Source of the DNA: Phosphoribacter sp037045045
Lineage (GTDB): Bacteria; Actinomycetota; Actinomycetes; Actinomycetales; Dermatophilaceae
Reading direction: 5' to 3'
Length of the DNA stretch: 64,000 nucleotides
Assembly (NCBI GenBank): GCA_037045045.1
Contig: JBAOHL010000005.1
Span: 806,001-870,000, forward strand
Every line of letters starts with the position of its first letter. Within the stretch, counting starts at the first letter, position 1. The translations under genes and the position numbers were made by a program. The notes beneath the pieces were generated by a model. The model did not search any database and was not told the DNA's origin. It saw only the letters and a program-made list of their open reading frames with translations. Positions 49,672-58,582 of this stretch are shown here, in pieces.

Positions 49672-49755
49672 TCCCACGCCCGCAGCGTAGTGCTGGGGTG
49701 GCGCCTGCTCCGGGCGGCACGCCGATCCCCCACCGGCGCGGCATAGGCTGGCCGG

Positions 49756-50193
49756 GTGAGTTCTCTCGGGGACCTGGGACCCCCTCGCCGTCGACGCCGC
49801 CACCGTCGCGGCCGCGGGCCTCGCGGGCCCCTCGCCTGGCCGCCAGTGCCGGCGATGACGACGCGGTCCGATCGGTTCGACGAACTCGTGCTCGACTGTG
49901 CGGCCCGGTTGGAACGCTCGTGGGGCAAGCCGTTCCCGCCGATGGAGTTGGCCGTCGAGGACGTCCCGCCGAGCGACCCGGCGCCGTGGGAACACGAGGA
50001 GGTCCCGCTCGGGCGGATGTTCGCCGCGCAGGGCACTGCCCCGGCCCGAGTGGTCATCTATCGACGGCCGGTGGAAACCCGGGTCGAGAGCGGACCTGAG
50101 CTAGCCCTGTTGGTCGCTGACGTTGTCGCCGAACAGCTCGCCGCCCTACTCGGGGTGTCGCCCGAGGACCTCGACCCGAGGTTCGAGGACTGA
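49756..50193 (+). CDS. Zincin-like 'metallopeptidase family' protein lacking HExxH (Rv3259-like)
   Basis: A 145-residue protein with a basic 30-residue head and a small zincin-like domain (FDELVLDCAARLERSWG, then VPLGRMFAA, VVIYRRPVE). In true members the final helix carries HExxH; here it reads VVAEQLAALLGVSPEDLDP, with no histidine pair. It is therefore probably not a protease. Same place as Rv3259, divergent from the DUF3499 gene. GTG start at 49756, with a Met at residue 34 as a shorter option. Confidence 0.8.
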   Translation: MSSLGDLGPPRRRRRHRRGRGPRGPLAWPPVPAMTTRSDRFDELVLDCAARLERSWGKPFPPMELAVEDVPPSDPAPWEHEEVPLGRMFAAQGTAPARVVIYRRPVETRVESGPELALLVADVVAEQLAALLGVSPEDLDPRFED

Positions 50194-50206
50194 CCCGCAG
50201 GTCGGG

Positions 50207-51676
50207 TCAGCGCCGGATCTCTCGGACCGGGACGTCGGTGGTCGTCATCGCGGCGGCGTTGAGGGCCACCACGCTGTAGAGCGGGCCGTCCCTGTCGTCG
50301 ATCTCCAGCGACGCGGCGGCTCGCACCGTGCCAGTGCCATGACGGACCCAGACGGCGCTTGCGCCGGAAACGTCGAGGACGGTGGCACTGTCCGCGGCGA
50401 TGTCGACGGTGCGTACGCTCGTCGTCCCGTCGGCACCGACGGTAACCACCCGGACCGATCCGGGGCCGTCGCTGGCGGTCAGCATGAGGTTGGCCTTGGC
50501 CCCCACCGGGATCGGCGTCCCGGCGAGGGTGGCGATCGGAGCCGTCGATGGTGTCCAGGCCAGGTCGGACTGCGCGTTGCCGGCACTGCGGCGTTCGGTC
50601 GAGACCGCGGCGAGGACCGGACGATCGGAGCGGACCTGCACGGCATACCCGCCGGCGGGCAGACTGGCCAGGTCGAGCTCGCGGACCGTGCCGCCAGGCA
50701 CCCGCAAGACCCCGTTGTCCGGCAGCGGAGCCGGCCCGTCAGCCCCCAGGACACGCGCCTGGACGACGGCTTCGGCGTCACCCGGCACGGCGACGCGCAG
50801 CCGGGACGGACCGGCGACGAAGGCCCCCGGGACGATCTGCTCGAGTGCCGGCCCTTCGGTGGGACCGGAATCGTCCCGCCCGCGGCCCACTGCTCCCTCG
50901 ATCCAACTGTCCTCGACGAGCGCGCTCATCACCCCGCCGGTGGCGGTGACGTGGACGACCGGGGCCTTTTCGCCGGGTGCCAAGGCATCGAGCAGCACCC
51001 CGACGCGGCCATGTCCGGGGACGGCGATTCGCGAGCCATTGACTGAGGCGATAGGTCCCTTCTCGCCGTAGACCTGGAGGTCGACGGTGAGGGTGTTGGC
51101 TCCGGGATTGGCGACGACCAGGCGCTCTCGACGGGTGCTGTCGCCACCGCCGGCGAGGATCCACGCCTCAGCGCGAGGGGCGGCGCACGCCGTGGCGTCC
51201 AGGCCGCGGTCGTCGCCGTCGCGACGCACCCACGTCTGCAGCGCCGCGAGCCCGGGGGCAAGGCTCCCGGTGGCGCCGACGTCGACGACCGTGGGGCCGG
51301 CGACGCCGGCGGTCAACACAGCGCCGCGGGCGGCGCTCGTCGCCAGGGTGGTGCCGGCCGGCATCCCCCGCACCGTCACGCGTCCTTCGCCCGTGGCGAC
51401 CGGCAGGCCGTCGAGGGCAGGCGTCGGGGCCGTTGCCACGAGGACGGTACTCGTCCCACCGGGAACGGCCGCCACGCTGGGGATGCCCTCGGTCTCCGGT
51501 CCTGGACAGGTCAGCCCGGCCAGGCGCACGGCGACCTGGCTCGCGGTGGGGTCCGCCGTGGCAGTCCCGGAGGCCTGGGCCAGCTGGAGCGACCCGGGCA
51601 ACTGCAGGGCCGCCGCCGTGAGGCCGGCGCCACCGATGACCGTGACGAGGGCGCGGGTCCACGATGGCCGGCTCAT
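50207..51676 (-). CDS. DUF5719-like secreted/anchored protein
   Basis: A 489-residue protein with a hydrophobic N-terminal segment (ALVTVIGGAGLTAAALQLPG) serving as signal or anchor, then repeated beta-sandwich motifs (RERLVVANPGANTLTVDLQV, VRELDLASLPAGGYAVQV). It resembles actinobacterial DUF5719 proteins, which sit next to the large GT2 gene. Its ATG overlaps the stop of that gene by 4 bp (ATGA), so translation is coupled. Probably acts with the glycosyltransferase at the cell surface. Confidence 0.8.
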   Translation of the reverse strand: MSRPSWTRALVTVIGGAGLTAAALQLPGSLQLAQASGTATADPTASQVAVRLAGLTCPGPETEGIPSVAAVPGGTSTVLVATAPTPALDGLPVATGEGRVTVRGMPAGTTLATSAARGAVLTAGVAGPTVVDVGATGSLAPGLAALQTWVRRDGDDRGLDATACAAPRAEAWILAGGGDSTRRERLVVANPGANTLTVDLQVYGEKGPIASVNGSRIAVPGHGRVGVLLDALAPGEKAPVVHVTATGGVMSALVEDSWIEGAVGRGRDDSGPTEGPALEQIVPGAFVAGPSRLRVAVPGDAEAVVQARVLGADGPAPLPDNGVLRVPGGTVRELDLASLPAGGYAVQVRSDRPVLAAVSTERRSAGNAQSDLAWTPSTAPIATLAGTPIPVGAKANLMLTASDGPGSVRVVTVGADGTTSVRTVDIAADSATVLDVSGASAVWVRHGTGTVRAAASLEIDDRDGPLYSVVALNAAAMTTTDVPVREIRR

Positions 51677-54600
51677 CGGGGCCTGCGCGAGCGTCGGTTG
51701 CCGAACGGGATCGCCATGAAGACGACGAACGCGACGAGGGCGAGCTGGGCAAGGAACCATCGGGCGTGCACGGGGGGAAGGTCGACCTGCAACTGCCCGG
51801 CGCGTGGGGGGAGCGCGTATGCCGGCGTCCCGCCGCCGGGCAGCGGCGCGAGAGCCTGCCCGTCGAAGGTTACCCGGGCCCGGCTGGCCCAGTCGGGCGA
51901 TTCGGCAAAGACGACGAGGCGGCCCGGGCCCCCGACCGGCAGTGCGGCGTCGACCGCCCCGTGCGGTCCGACGGTGGCCACCGCCTCGACGGCAGTGCCC
52001 GCGGCGTCGACGACGCGAACCCGCGCGGGTGGTACCGCCTCGGTGGCGGAACCGCCGCGGGACTGGACCCGCCACAGGATCTGGCCCTCGGTCGACCCCA
52101 ACCGGGTCAACCCGGCCGTGGCGTCGAGGGTGCGGATGATCGGGTTGTCGGCCTCGGCTCGGACGGCGACGAACCCGACGCCGAGATCGGCGAGCCGCTC
52201 GCCCGGTGTGCCTCCGCCGTCGCGGATGCCGCCGGCCAGAGTCGACACGATCGCCGCGAGACCCGGGTCGGTGACCGGATCGACTCGATCAAGATCCCGA
52301 AGCAGGGTACCGGGCTCGCTGCCCACGAGCTCGTAATCCATTCGGTCCGGCGAGGGCAGCAACAGCAACAGCCGGTTGGCCAGGGCACCGCGCGCTTGGT
52401 CGACAGCGACGGCAGGGAGGGCGTCCTGGCCGACGGCGAGCTCGTCGGTCAGCCCACGAGCGGCACGCAGACCGGAGCCCGCGAGGATCGCCACCGCCAG
52501 CACGGCCACGCCGACAAGCCCCCCGAGACGCGCGGGGCCCCAGCCCGGTCCACGGAGAATCGAGCCACGACCGGCCGAGCCGACAAGCGCGGCGGCGCCG
52601 AGCGCCAATCCGAGGATCTGCACGCCGAGGCCGGGCCACGGCGTGGCGACTACACCCTGGACGTCGCCGACGGCCACCCGCGGCGCGGCATACGCGCCGG
52701 CGAGACCGAGCAGCACCAGGCCGGCCAGGCCGGTGAGCGCCAGGGCGCGCCGGCGCGAGGACGCGCGACGGGCCAACCCGAGGATGCCGGCGAGCAGGAC
52801 CACGGCCCCGCCGATCGACAGGGACAGCGACGCGCCGGACAGCTGGCCCAGCGCCACCTGCCACAGCGGGATGTCCGCGGTGGATCCGTCGTCGATGAGC
52901 CCCGGTCCGGACAGCAGCGTCGGCAGATCGCTCAGGCGCAGGACGGACGGGCCCAGCAGCGCCGCGGGAAGGACGAAGACCACCAGCGCCCGAGCCCGGC
53001 GGGCGATACCGGGCCCGACGGCAAGCAGCAGCGCGGCGACGAGGGCCACGAGGGCTCCGAACAGCGGGACAACAGCGGCGAGCAGGGCCGCGCCCAGGGC
53101 CGTGGCGAAGGCCGCGGTGAAGGTCCCGGCGCGTGAGGACAGCTTGACCATCCCCGCGGCCACTAATGGCAGCAGCACATGGGCGAGCACGACCGTCACT
53201 CGCCCTTGGGCGACGGCCGCGGCGGCCACCCCCGAGGCGCCCCAGGCCAGGGCGATGAGGCCGCGCGGCCAGCGGGCCAGGGTGAGGACGCGCCCGGAGA
53301 TATAGGCGCTCGCGGTGGCTAACGGCATACCGACGAGCAACACGAGACTGAGCGTCACCGCGGCCGACGAACGTCCCTGGGCGACGTAGGGCAACCGCTC
53401 ACCGAGCCAGGTGAGGATCGCGAGGATGGCGAGGTACGGGCCGGACTCCGAGCCCGACCCCCATCCGGCCCCGTGCCAGGAGTCCCGGAACGCGTGCCAC
53501 AGGCCGGCGGAGTCGGTGGCGACCGAGTGCAACTGGCCGCCGGACAGGCCCACGCCACGAGCATCGAGGACCCCGTCGCGCAGGGCGTCGCGCCAGCCGA
53601 CAAGCGAGACGGCCGTGGCCGCGAGGACCGCGAGGACCCCGGGGTTCTTCACGACGCGCTCGGCCAGCGAGGCCGGCAGCGATGCGAGTTCCTCGGCCTC
53701 CTCGGCCACCGGGCCGGTCTCGACCGGACCGATAGGTGTGGGCTCGACCCGCCGAGCCCACTCGGGGGTCAGCGCGTCGTGGACGCGGTCGAGGGTATGC
53801 CGGGTCGCTTCGCCGGTGGTGACGAAGAGGGTCTGCAGGTCGCGTCGCCGCAACCGGGCCTTCCCACGGAATCGCCACCGCGCCTTGACGTTGGCGACGG
53901 GATGACCCAGGGCGCTGAGGTCGGCAAGCTCGGCCCACGCGTGCCGAGGCCGCTTGAGCAGCAGCAACAACAGTGCCGAAGCGAGGGCGCTGACGACAAG
54001 CCAGACGGACAGGAACGGCAGCAGCAACGGTGAGCAGCGGGTCAGAGCGACCCGTCGCGCGGCCTGGCGCTGAGCCCGGCGGGCGGCGGCCGCGTCCGGG
54101 CCGCCGCGACGGTCACCGGCATACATCGCACTGGCCTCACGGATGCGCGCCGCCGGGACGACGACGACGCGGTGGCCGGCCAGCTGGGCGCGCCAGCCGA
54201 GGTCGAGGTCGCTGCCGAACTGCCCGAAATCGCGGTCGAAGCCACCGACCGACTCGAAGACGTCGCGGCGCACGAGCATTCCGGCGGTACCGACCGCCAG
54301 CACGTCGGTGCGGGTGTCGTATTGGCCCTGGTCGGGCTCGCCGACGGCCGGAGCACTGACCCGGCGGCCGGCCCGGGTGAGCTGATGGCCGGCCTCGACG
54401 AGCAGCCGAGGGTTGTCCCACTGGACGACCTTGGGACCGGCGATTCCCACCGAGGGCGAGCGCCGCACCGCGCCGACGAGGCGTTCGAGCGCGGTGGGGT
54501 CGGCGGCGGTGTCGTCGTGCAGCAGCCATAGCCATTCGGCCCCGGCGTGTTGGCCCGGCTGGCCGAGCGCCTGCAGGGCCAGCCCGATCGCCGTGCCGTA

Positions 54601-54915
54601 CGGCACGGGGGCGGTCGTGGAGCGCACCTCGACGTCGGCGAGGGCTCGGTGGATGCCGGCGTGCTCGCGGACCAGCTCGAGGCTGCCGTCTTGGGACCCG
54701 ACGTCGACGACCACGAGCCGGTCCGGCAGCAGGGTCTGGCGGGCCAGGGCGTCCAGGTTGTCACCGAGCCAGGTAGCACCGTCGTGGACGACGAGCACGG
54801 CGCTGACCCATGGGGGCGCGGACGTACCAGCGGAACGCCCGCCCCCGGGCCCGGTCGGGTCCGGGGAGGGCGACGGTGTCGGCGTCGGCGTTAGGGATTC
54901 GATGAGGGCTGTCAT
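51673..54915 (-). CDS. Large GT2-family membrane glycosyltransferase
   Basis: A 1080-residue protein. After a Pro/Thr linker, residues 35-300 form a GT-A glycosyltransferase family 2 domain (SAVLVVHDGATWLGDNLDAL, VVVDVGSQDGSLELV, WLLHDDTAADP with the metal-binding Asp pair, GGFDRDFGQFGSDLDLGWRA). The rest holds about twelve transmembrane helices and a C-terminal extracytoplasmic beta domain. Likely adds sugars to envelope polymers. Coupled to the DUF5719 gene; whiB2 lies just upstream. Confidence 0.88.
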   Translation of the reverse strand: MTALIESLTPTPTPSPSPDPTGPGGGRSAGTSAPPWVSAVLVVHDGATWLGDNLDALARQTLLPDRLVVVDVGSQDGSLELVREHAGIHRALADVEVRSTTAPVPYGTAIGLALQALGQPGQHAGAEWLWLLHDDTAADPTALERLVGAVRRSPSVGIAGPKVVQWDNPRLLVEAGHQLTRAGRRVSAPAVGEPDQGQYDTRTDVLAVGTAGMLVRRDVFESVGGFDRDFGQFGSDLDLGWRAQLAGHRVVVVPAARIREASAMYAGDRRGGPDAAAARRAQRQAARRVALTRCSPLLLPFLSVWLVVSALASALLLLLLKRPRHAWAELADLSALGHPVANVKARWRFRGKARLRRRDLQTLFVTTGEATRHTLDRVHDALTPEWARRVEPTPIGPVETGPVAEEAEELASLPASLAERVVKNPGVLAVLAATAVSLVGWRDALRDGVLDARGVGLSGGQLHSVATDSAGLWHAFRDSWHGAGWGSGSESGPYLAILAILTWLGERLPYVAQGRSSAAVTLSLVLLVGMPLATASAYISGRVLTLARWPRGLIALAWGASGVAAAAVAQGRVTVVLAHVLLPLVAAGMVKLSSRAGTFTAAFATALGAALLAAVVPLFGALVALVAALLLAVGPGIARRARALVVFVLPAALLGPSVLRLSDLPTLLSGPGLIDDGSTADIPLWQVALGQLSGASLSLSIGGAVVLLAGILGLARRASSRRRALALTGLAGLVLLGLAGAYAAPRVAVGDVQGVVATPWPGLGVQILGLALGAAALVGSAGRGSILRGPGWGPARLGGLVGVAVLAVAILAGSGLRAARGLTDELAVGQDALPAVAVDQARGALANRLLLLLPSPDRMDYELVGSEPGTLLRDLDRVDPVTDPGLAAIVSTLAGGIRDGGGTPGERLADLGVGFVAVRAEADNPIIRTLDATAGLTRLGSTEGQILWRVQSRGGSATEAVPPARVRVVDAAGTAVEAVATVGPHGAVDAALPVGGPGRLVVFAESPDWASRARVTFDGQALAPLPGGGTPAYALPPRAGQLQVDLPPVHARWFLAQLALVAFVVFMAIPFGNRRSRRPR

Positions 54916-54967
54916 GGGCTCGATGGCGCCACGGCGACGCGGCGTCCGGCCGCGCGCAGCGGAGCGC

Positions 54968-55231
54968 TCAAACGGCGCGCTTCTTCAGCTTGCGCCGCTC
55001 GCGCTCGGACAGCCCGCCCCAGATGCCGAACCGCTCGTCCTTGCCCAGGGCGTACTCCAGGCATTCGACCCGGACCTCGCAGCCGACGCAGACCTTCTTG
55101 GCCTCCCTGGTGGAGCCGCCCTTCTCGGGGAAGAACGCCTCCGGGTCGGTCTGGGCGCACAGCGACCTCTCCTGCCAGGACAATTCGCCCTCTGGGCCCG
55201 TATCTGTCGTGATCAATAGCAGCTCGTGCAT
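54968..55231 (-). CDS. whiB2: WhiB-family transcriptional regulator (WhiB2-like)
   Basis: An 87-residue WhiB protein with all four iron-sulfur ligands (Cys25, Cys48, Cys51, Cys57) and the GIWGGL turn before a basic tail (RERRKLKKRAV). WhiB proteins bind [4Fe-4S] and contact the sigma factor; WhiB2/WhmD is needed for septation. Placement between the zincin-like and fbiA genes matches Rv3260c. Confidence 0.94.
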   Translation of the reverse strand: MHELLLITTDTGPEGELSWQERSLCAQTDPEAFFPEKGGSTREAKKVCVGCEVRVECLEYALGKDERFGIWGGLSERERRKLKKRAV

Positions 55232-55555
55232 GGTTCTCCTCGACCCGTCCGGCATGCACCTCGTCGGCTGTGCCGTGCTGTCGCCCCGTCGGCAGTCTTG
55301 GCCCGTCGGTCTCGCCGTGACCGTCGACCCAACCCTCGACATGCGGACCATCCGGTCTAAACCGGGCCGAACCGCGTACCGAAAAGACAACAATGGAATT
55401 ACACGCGTGTCATACCTGTTTCGTCAAGGCGTGATCTGATATTTATTCGGCCGATTTCCGCGGGGACCCACCGTCGACTCCGGCGAACCCACGGCGACGG
55501 GCGGGCCCCGGTGGACCGGGCTGGTGTCGGCGGGAGGGGCTGACAGACTGCCGCC
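55232..55555. promoter_or_regulatory. 324-bp divergent promoter region of whiB2 and fbiA
   Basis: A gene-free, comparatively AT-rich stretch, especially 55375-55460. It holds a perfect 10-bp palindrome ACACGCGTGT (55401-55410). TATTTATT near 55440 suits a -10 or UP-like element. Long whiB2 leaders are usual in actinobacteria. I could not assign transcription starts. Confidence 0.45.
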
Positions 55556-56536
55556 ATGCACATCACCGCCCTGGCCGGTGGGGTCGGCGGCGCCCGCTTC
55601 CTGCGCGGCGTCCGCCACCACCTGCACTCCACCGAGCAGCTGGCCGACACCACGGTCACGGTCGTCGGCAACACCGGCGACGACATCACCCTGTTCGGAC
55701 TGCGGGTGTGTCCGGACCTCGACACGGTGCTCTACACGCTCGGCGACGGGGTGCACGAGGGACAGGGGTGGGGCCGGGCCGACGAGACCTTCCACGCCGG
55801 CGGCGAGCTCGCCGCGCTCGGGGTGCCACCGGACTGGTTCAGCTTGGGCGACAAGGACTTCGGCACCCACCTGGCTCGGTCCCTGTGGCTCGGTCAGGGC
55901 TACACGCTCTCCGAGGTCACCGCCCGCCTGGCCGCCCGATGGGGTCTGCCGGAGCGCGGCGTGACCCTGCTGCCGATGACCGACACCCCGGTGGAGACCC
56001 ACGTCGTCGTCGAGGACGGCGAGGGCGAGCGCGCGGTGCACTTCCAGGAGTGGTGGGTGCGGATGCGGGCCGCGGTGCCCGCTCGGCGCTTCGTCGTCGT
56101 CGGCATGGACCGGGCCACCCCGGCCCCGGGGGTCCTCGACGCGATCCGCGACGCCGACCTCGTGCTACTCCCCCCGAGCAATCCCGTCGTCTCGATCGGC
56201 ATCATCCTCGGCGTGCCCGGCGTGCGCGAGGCGCTGCGCGAGCGGACCGGCCCGGTCGTCGGGGTCAGCCCGCTCATCGGCGGCCGGCCGGTCCGCGGCC
56301 ACGCCGACGCCTGCCTCACCGCCATCGGGGTGGACTCCTCGGCCGCCGCCGTCGCCGGGCTCTACGCGGACTTCCTCGACGGCTGGCTCGTCGACGACGC
56401 CGACGCCGGTATGCCGCCCCCGCCCGGCGTGGCGGTGCTGGCTCGCCCGTTGCTCATGTCGAGCGTCCCGGCCGCCGCCGCGATCGCCGCCGCGGCTATC
56501 GACCTCGGTGCGCGGCTGGGGGCGGCGGGCCAGTGA
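55556..56536 (+). CDS. fbiA: 2-phospho-L-lactate (phosphoenolpyruvate) transferase FbiA/CofD
   Basis: A 326-residue CofD/FbiA enzyme that joins the phosphoenolpyruvyl- or lactyl-guanylyl moiety to the deazaflavin Fo in coenzyme F420 synthesis. Marks are ALAGGVGGARFLRGVR, VVGNTGDDITLFGLRVCPDL, DTVLYTLGD and LLPPSNPVVSIG. The next gene starts in its stop (GTGA), the usual fbiAB pair. Confidence 0.94.
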   Translation: MHITALAGGVGGARFLRGVRHHLHSTEQLADTTVTVVGNTGDDITLFGLRVCPDLDTVLYTLGDGVHEGQGWGRADETFHAGGELAALGVPPDWFSLGDKDFGTHLARSLWLGQGYTLSEVTARLAARWGLPERGVTLLPMTDTPVETHVVVEDGEGERAVHFQEWWVRMRAAVPARRFVVVGMDRATPAPGVLDAIRDADLVLLPPSNPVVSIGIILGVPGVREALRERTGPVVGVSPLIGGRPVRGHADACLTAIGVDSSAAAVAGLYADFLDGWLVDDADAGMPPPPGVAVLARPLLMSSVPAAAAIAAAAIDLGARLGAAGQ

Positions 56537-57630
56537 CCGACAGCTCCGGCGCCCCTGACCGGTTGCGGCTCGGCATCCCCGCGGTCGGCGGACCCCCTTT
56601 CTACCCCGGCCTGCACGTGTTGCCGCTGCTCGGCATCCCCGAGGTCCACTCCGGCGACGACCTCGCCGAGCTGTTGCTGGGGGCCCTGGGCGCTGCGAAC
56701 CTGCACCTGGCCGAGGGCGACGTCCTCGCCGTGTCGAGCAAGGTCGCCTCCAAGGCGCTCGGACTCACCTCGGCTGTCCAGGACAAGGCCGCCGTCGTCG
56801 CCGCCGAGTCGGCCGAGGTCGTCGCCGAGCGGGCCTTCCCCTCGGGGGTCACCCAGGTCGTCCGCTCACTCGCCGGCCCGGTCATGGCCGCGGCCGGGGT
56901 CGACGCCTCGAACACCGGGGGCTCGGCGCTGCTGCTGCGCCTCCCCCACGACCCCGACGCGGTATGCCGCGACCTCCGGGAGCGCCTCGCCGCGGCCGCC
57001 GGAGTGACACGCCTCGCGGTGGTGCTCACCGACACGGCCGGTCGCCCGTGGCGAGTCGGGCAGACCGACTTCGCCCTCGGCGCCGCGGGACTGCGCGTCC
57101 TCGACGACCTGCGGGGGACGGTCGACGCCGACGGGCGGGCCCTGGACGTCACCGCCCGGGCGGTCGCCGACGAGGTGGCCGCCGCCGCCGACCTCGTCAA
57201 GGGCAAGGCCACCGGCGTGCCGGCCGTCCTGGTCCGGGGGCTCGGGGCGTTCGTCGGCGGTGCCGACGAGGCGGGCGCGGGGTCGCTGGTCAGGGTGGGC
57301 GAGGGGGACTGGTTCGCGCTCGGGTCGCAGGAGGCGGTCCGGGCGGCGCTTGGCGTCTCGCCGGGCTCACCCGAGTCCCGAGCCGCCGGCATCCGCCCGA
57401 CAACCCCTGAGCACGTCGCCGACCGGGTCGCTCGCGCGGTCGCCGTGGCCTTGGCGACGCGCCAGCCGGTGGGAATCGACGTCGGACCCGACCACATCGC
57501 CATCACCGGCGCCGACCCGTTCGCCGTCGGCATGGTCGCCGCGCGACTCGACGTCGCGCTGGCCGGCGAGGGCGTCCCCCACGGCATACCGCGCCGGGAA
57601 GGCGACGCGCTCGTACTCGCCCTGGACTGA
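56533..57630 (+). CDS. fbiB: Coenzyme F420-0:L-glutamate ligase FbiB, short C-terminus
   Basis: A 365-residue CofE-type ligase that adds glutamate to F420-0: EGDVLAVSSKVASKALGLT, VLTDTAGRPWRVGQTDFALG and DEVAAAADLVKGKATGVPA. Mycobacterial FbiB has about 450 residues with a C-terminal nitroreductase-like domain that reduces dehydro-F420. Here only about 100 residues follow the CofE domain and no such domain is visible. It is coupled to fbiA by a GTGA overlap. Confidence 0.91.
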   Translation: MTDSSGAPDRLRLGIPAVGGPPFYPGLHVLPLLGIPEVHSGDDLAELLLGALGAANLHLAEGDVLAVSSKVASKALGLTSAVQDKAAVVAAESAEVVAERAFPSGVTQVVRSLAGPVMAAAGVDASNTGGSALLLRLPHDPDAVCRDLRERLAAAAGVTRLAVVLTDTAGRPWRVGQTDFALGAAGLRVLDDLRGTVDADGRALDVTARAVADEVAAAADLVKGKATGVPAVLVRGLGAFVGGADEAGAGSLVRVGEGDWFALGSQEAVRAALGVSPGSPESRAAGIRPTTPEHVADRVARAVAVALATRQPVGIDVGPDHIAITGADPFAVGMVAARLDVALAGEGVPHGIPRREGDALVLALD

Positions 57631-57652
57631 CGGCCGGACGCTCACCCGGCGC

Positions 57653-58579
57653 TCAGCGCGGCAGGTGCGTGCGCGGGGGCATCCGCGGGCCTCGTCGCGG
57701 TCGGTGCAGCCCGGCGAGCTCGACCAGGCGCTGGACCCGGTAGCGGTGCCCGGCATACGGCTCGAGTAGGTCGGCCAGCCCGGCGTCGTCGAGCGGCTGG
57801 CCGGTCAACGCCCACCCGACGTCGCGGGCCACGTGGTAGTCGCCGAAGCTCACCGCGTCGGCGTCGCCGAGGGCACGCTGGGCGACCTCCGCGGCGGTCC
57901 ACGCCCCGATCCCTGGCACCGCCCGCAGGCGGCGGTGGGCCGTCGGCAGGTCCAGGGTCGCGGCTTGCTGCAACCGTCCGGCGACCGCGCTGGCTCGCAT
58001 GAGGGTCCCCGAGCGGGCCGGGTCGACGGAGGCGCGCAGGTACTCCCACGAGGGGATCCGGGCCCATCCCGATGCCGTGGGCGCGACGTAAAGCCCGGCC
58101 GCTCCGGGTGGCCCCGGCGCCGGCTCGCCGAAGCGGCGCACGAGGCGGCGGTACCCGCCGAACGCCTCCTGGCCGGTCACCTTCTGCTCGATGACGGCCG
58201 GGACGAGGGAGTCGAACACGAGGCCGCTGCGCGGCATCCGCCACCCGGAGAACCGTCGAATCAAGTCGGCGACGACGTCGTGGTGGGCGACGAATCCGCC
58301 CGCGTCGTCGTGCTCGCCGAGCAGCGCCGGCGCCTGGTCGAGCACCCACTGCGCACCCGGCCCCCAGGCGCTCGCGACGACCTCCCGCTGCCCGGGACGG
58401 CATCGCAGGGTGAGCGTCGCCGGGCCGTCGGGAGTCTGGGCCGAGCGGGTCACCGACCCGTCCGGCTCGGCACGGTAGGTCGGGTCGCCGCCGCCGTGGC
58501 GGAACACCCCGAGGACGGCGGCCAGTGCGAGGGGCCGTTCGGACACCCAGGCCCGGCGAGCCGCGTGATCGGCCGACAC
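57653..58579 (-). CDS. AlkA-like DNA-3-methyladenine glycosylase (HhH-GPD)
   Basis: A 308-residue base-excision repair glycosylase. The helix-hairpin-helix is LRAVPGIGAWTAAEVAQRA and the catalytic Asp lies in FGDYHVARDVGW. An N-terminal beta domain precedes it. Typical AlkA-like layout without an Ada fusion. It starts three bases before the EamA stop, so the two form an operon. GTG start at 58579. Confidence 0.88.
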   Translation of the reverse strand: MSADHAARRAWVSERPLALAAVLGVFRHGGGDPTYRAEPDGSVTRSAQTPDGPATLTLRCRPGQREVVASAWGPGAQWVLDQAPALLGEHDDAGGFVAHHDVVADLIRRFSGWRMPRSGLVFDSLVPAVIEQKVTGQEAFGGYRRLVRRFGEPAPGPPGAAGLYVAPTASGWARIPSWEYLRASVDPARSGTLMRASAVAGRLQQAATLDLPTAHRRLRAVPGIGAWTAAEVAQRALGDADAVSFGDYHVARDVGWALTGQPLDDAGLADLLEPYAGHRYRVQRLVELAGLHRPRRGPRMPPRTHLPR

Positions 58580-58582
58580 GGG

